NCBI RefSeq assembly: GCF_900119315.1
Contig: NZ_LT827010.1
Location: 1,534,001-1,598,000, forward strand
Reading direction: 5' to 3'
Source: Actinoplanes sp. SE50/110
GTDB taxonomy: Bacteria > Actinomycetota > Actinomycetes > Mycobacteriales > Micromonosporaceae
Length of the DNA stretch: 64,000 nucleotides
In this document: positions 62,529-64,000 of the stretch, one piece after another
How positions within the stretch are numbered: position 1 is the first letter of the stretch
Layout of the letters: every line of letters begins with the position of its first letter
The notes under the pieces: generated by a model
What the model was told of the DNA's origin: nothing
Database searches by the model: none
What the model saw: the letters and a program-made list of their open reading frames with translations, nothing else
Translations under genes and position numbers: made by a program

Positions 62529-63941
62529 TCAGGCGGAAAGACGCGCCCGCGCGGCGGTGATCCGGGCCAGCGTGCGCTCCCGGCCGAGCAACTCGATCGA
62601 CTCGAACAGCGGCAGGCCGACGGTGCGCCCGGTGACCGCCACCCGGACCGGCGCCTGGGTCTTGCCGAGCTTCAGCCCGCGGGCCTCACCCACCCGCTCC
62701 AGGGCCGCCTTGAGGGACTCCGCGGTCCACTCGGGCAGAGCCGTGAAGGCCTCGGCGGCGCCGTCCAGGATGTCGGCCGCGCCGTCCTTCATCGCCTTCG
62801 CCCAGGACGCCTCGTCGGCCACCGGCTCGTCGAGGAAGAGGAAGTCGACGTTCTCCACGATCTCGGAGAGCACCGCGATCCGGGTCTGCGCCAGCGGGGC
62901 GATCGTGGTGAACACCTCGGCGTCGAACTTCTCCGGCGACCACGGCGGGGCCGGGATCGTCTCGGTGCCGGTCAGCCACGGCGCGCAGCACTGGGTGAAC
63001 TCGCTCGGGGTGAGGGCCCGGATGTACTCCCCGTTGAACGCGCGGAGCTTCTTGACGTCGAAGAACGCCGGGGCGTGGTTGACGTCCTCGATCCGGTACT
63101 CCTCCTCGACCACCGACCACGGGACGATCTCCCGGTCCCCGGTGGGCGACCAGCCGAGCAGCATCAGGTAGTTGCGCATCGCGGCGGCCAGGTAACCCTC
63201 GTCGCGGTACGACTCCAGGGCGACCTTGTCACGGCGCTTGGAGAGCTTCTGCCGCTTCTCGTTGACGATCACCGGAACGTGACCCCACACCGGCGGGGTG
63301 CGCCCGAGCGCCTCCCACAGCAGCTGCTGCTTCGGCGTGTTCGGCAGATGCTCCTCGGCCCGGAACACGTGGGTGATCCCCATGCTCATGTCGTCGACGA
63401 CGTTCGCCAGCAGGAACACCGCCGAGCCGTCGGACCGGGCGATGACGAAGTCCTCGATCAGCTTGTTCTCGAAGGTGGGCTTGCCGCGGACCAGGTCGAC
63501 GACCACCGTCTCACCCTCGTCCGGGGTGCGGAAGCGCAGCGCACGGCCCTCGCCGGGGCCCAGTGCGCGGTCGCGGCAGAAGCCGTCGTAGCCGGTGTGC
63601 GTGTTGCCCGTGCGGGCGATCACGTCCTCGCGCTTGCAGTCGCAGTAGTACGCCTTGCCCTCGCCGTACAGCCGGGTCGCCGCGGCGGTGTGGTCAGCGG
63701 CATACGAGGACTGGTAGTAGGGCCCTTCATACGTGCCGCGCTCGATGCCGATCCAGTCGAGCGCCGAGATGATGCCCTCGGTCCACTCCGGCTTGTTGCG
63801 GGCCGCGTCGGTGTCCTCGATCCGGAGCACGAAGACACCACCGTGCTGCTGGGCGTAGATCCAGTTCTGCAGCGCCGAACGGGCGCCGCCGACGTGGAAC
63901 ATGCCGGTGGGTGAGGGTGCGAAACGTACGCGAACAGTCAC
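62529..63941 (-). CDS. gltX: Glutamyl-tRNA synthetase
   Basis: A 470-residue class I synthetase. The HIGH-type motif lies in [14 protein letters not shown], and KLSKR (about residue 233) is the KMSKS-type loop. YYCDCKRED and the GCRDRAL region form the connective domain. It charges tRNA-Glu, and in actinobacteria also tRNA-Gln for later amidation. The start is GTG, with only 59 bases of window left upstream. A hairpin follows the gene. Confidence 0.95.
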   Translation of the reverse strand: MTVRVRFAPSPTGMFHVGGARSALQNWIYAQQHGGVFVLRIEDTDAARNKPEWTEGIISALDWIGIERGTYEGPYYQSSYAADHTAAATRLYGEGKAYYCDCKREDVIARTGNTHTGYDGFCRDRALGPGEGRALRFRTPDEGETVVVDLVRGKPTFENKLIEDFVIARSDGSAVFLLANVVDDMSMGITHVFRAEEHLPNTPKQQLLWEALGRTPPVWGHVPVIVNEKRQKLSKRRDKVALESYRDEGYLAAAMRNYLMLLGWSPTGDREIVPWSVVEEEYRIEDVNHAPAFFDVKKLRAFNGEYIRALTPSEFTQCCAPWLTGTETIPAPPWSPEKFDAEVFTTIAPLAQTRIAVLSEIVENVDFLFLDEPVADEASWAKAMKDGAADILDGAAEAFTALPEWTAESLKAALERVGEARGLKLGKTQAPVRVAVTGRTVGLPLFESIELLGRERTLARITAARARLSA

Positions 63942-64000
63942 CGCCCCAGACTACCGAGGCCGGCCACCGGTATGCGACGCGGCGCACTTTACGCACCGGT

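Overview
This is a GC-rich actinomycete chromosome segment. Codon use, a fabD-fabH-acpP-fabF operon beside a FasR-type regulator, a DUF3145 protein, a HelD-type helicase, ESX-like small proteins and FxSxx-type RiPP genes point to the Micromonosporaceae, most likely Actinoplanes or a relative. The genus is an inference. No rRNA, tRNA or CRISPR array was found.

Layout. 1-6.8 kb: a partial DUF2254 membrane protein, a small membrane protein, and secreted carbohydrate enzymes (a GH18 chitinase with a ricin-type domain and a GH2/LamG protein) around an M15-like peptidase. 7.0-9.5 kb: four co-directional genes resembling an ESX/WXG100 accessory operon that ends in a lipoprotein. 9.6-15.8 kb: a vanadium-type haloperoxidase, a triple-CheW protein overlapping a soluble PAS-PAS chemoreceptor, a secreted PIG-L deacetylase and gene fragments. 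15.9-20.5 kb: an SRA-HNH modified-DNA endonuclease, an SGNH lipoprotein, an MFS exporter and an AAC(3)-type acetyltransferase.

20.4-35.7 kb is the most unusual part: a duplicated FxSxx-type RiPP system. Module 1, all on the plus strand, has a 59-aa candidate precursor, a radical SAM/SPASM enzyme (FxsB), a TIR-like protein (FxsC) and a giant KGG-ATPase/TIR-like/NB-ARC/TPR protein (FxsT). Module 2 has a 54-aa candidate precursor and FxsB on the plus strand, meeting FxsT and FxsC on the minus strand with no gap. Neither precursor ends in the canonical FxSxx. Both contain the pattern F-x-N-F-[I/V]-[G/S], which reads as two adjacent three-residue cyclophane sites. A lone Tat-signal solute-binding protein and a small membrane protein lie at the right edge.

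35.8-54 kb is mostly housekeeping: a tyrosine phosphatase, argS preceded by an Arg-rich leader peptide and a possible attenuator, a secreted 5'-nucleotidase, a MerR regulator, a Ser/Thr kinase, a decayed YdeI-like gene with a 19-bp tandem duplication, a STAS protein, surE with a PfkB kinase, HelD, an alpha/beta hydrolase, a beta-carbonic anhydrase, DUF3145 and a GH3 lipoprotein. 54-61 kb is the type II fatty-acid synthesis operon (fabD-fabH-acpP-fabF-carboxyltransferase) under a FasR-like regulator. The window ends with a TetR regulator, a signal-peptide/TM protein and gltX. Convergent gene pairs are repeatedly separated by strong GC-rich hairpins.
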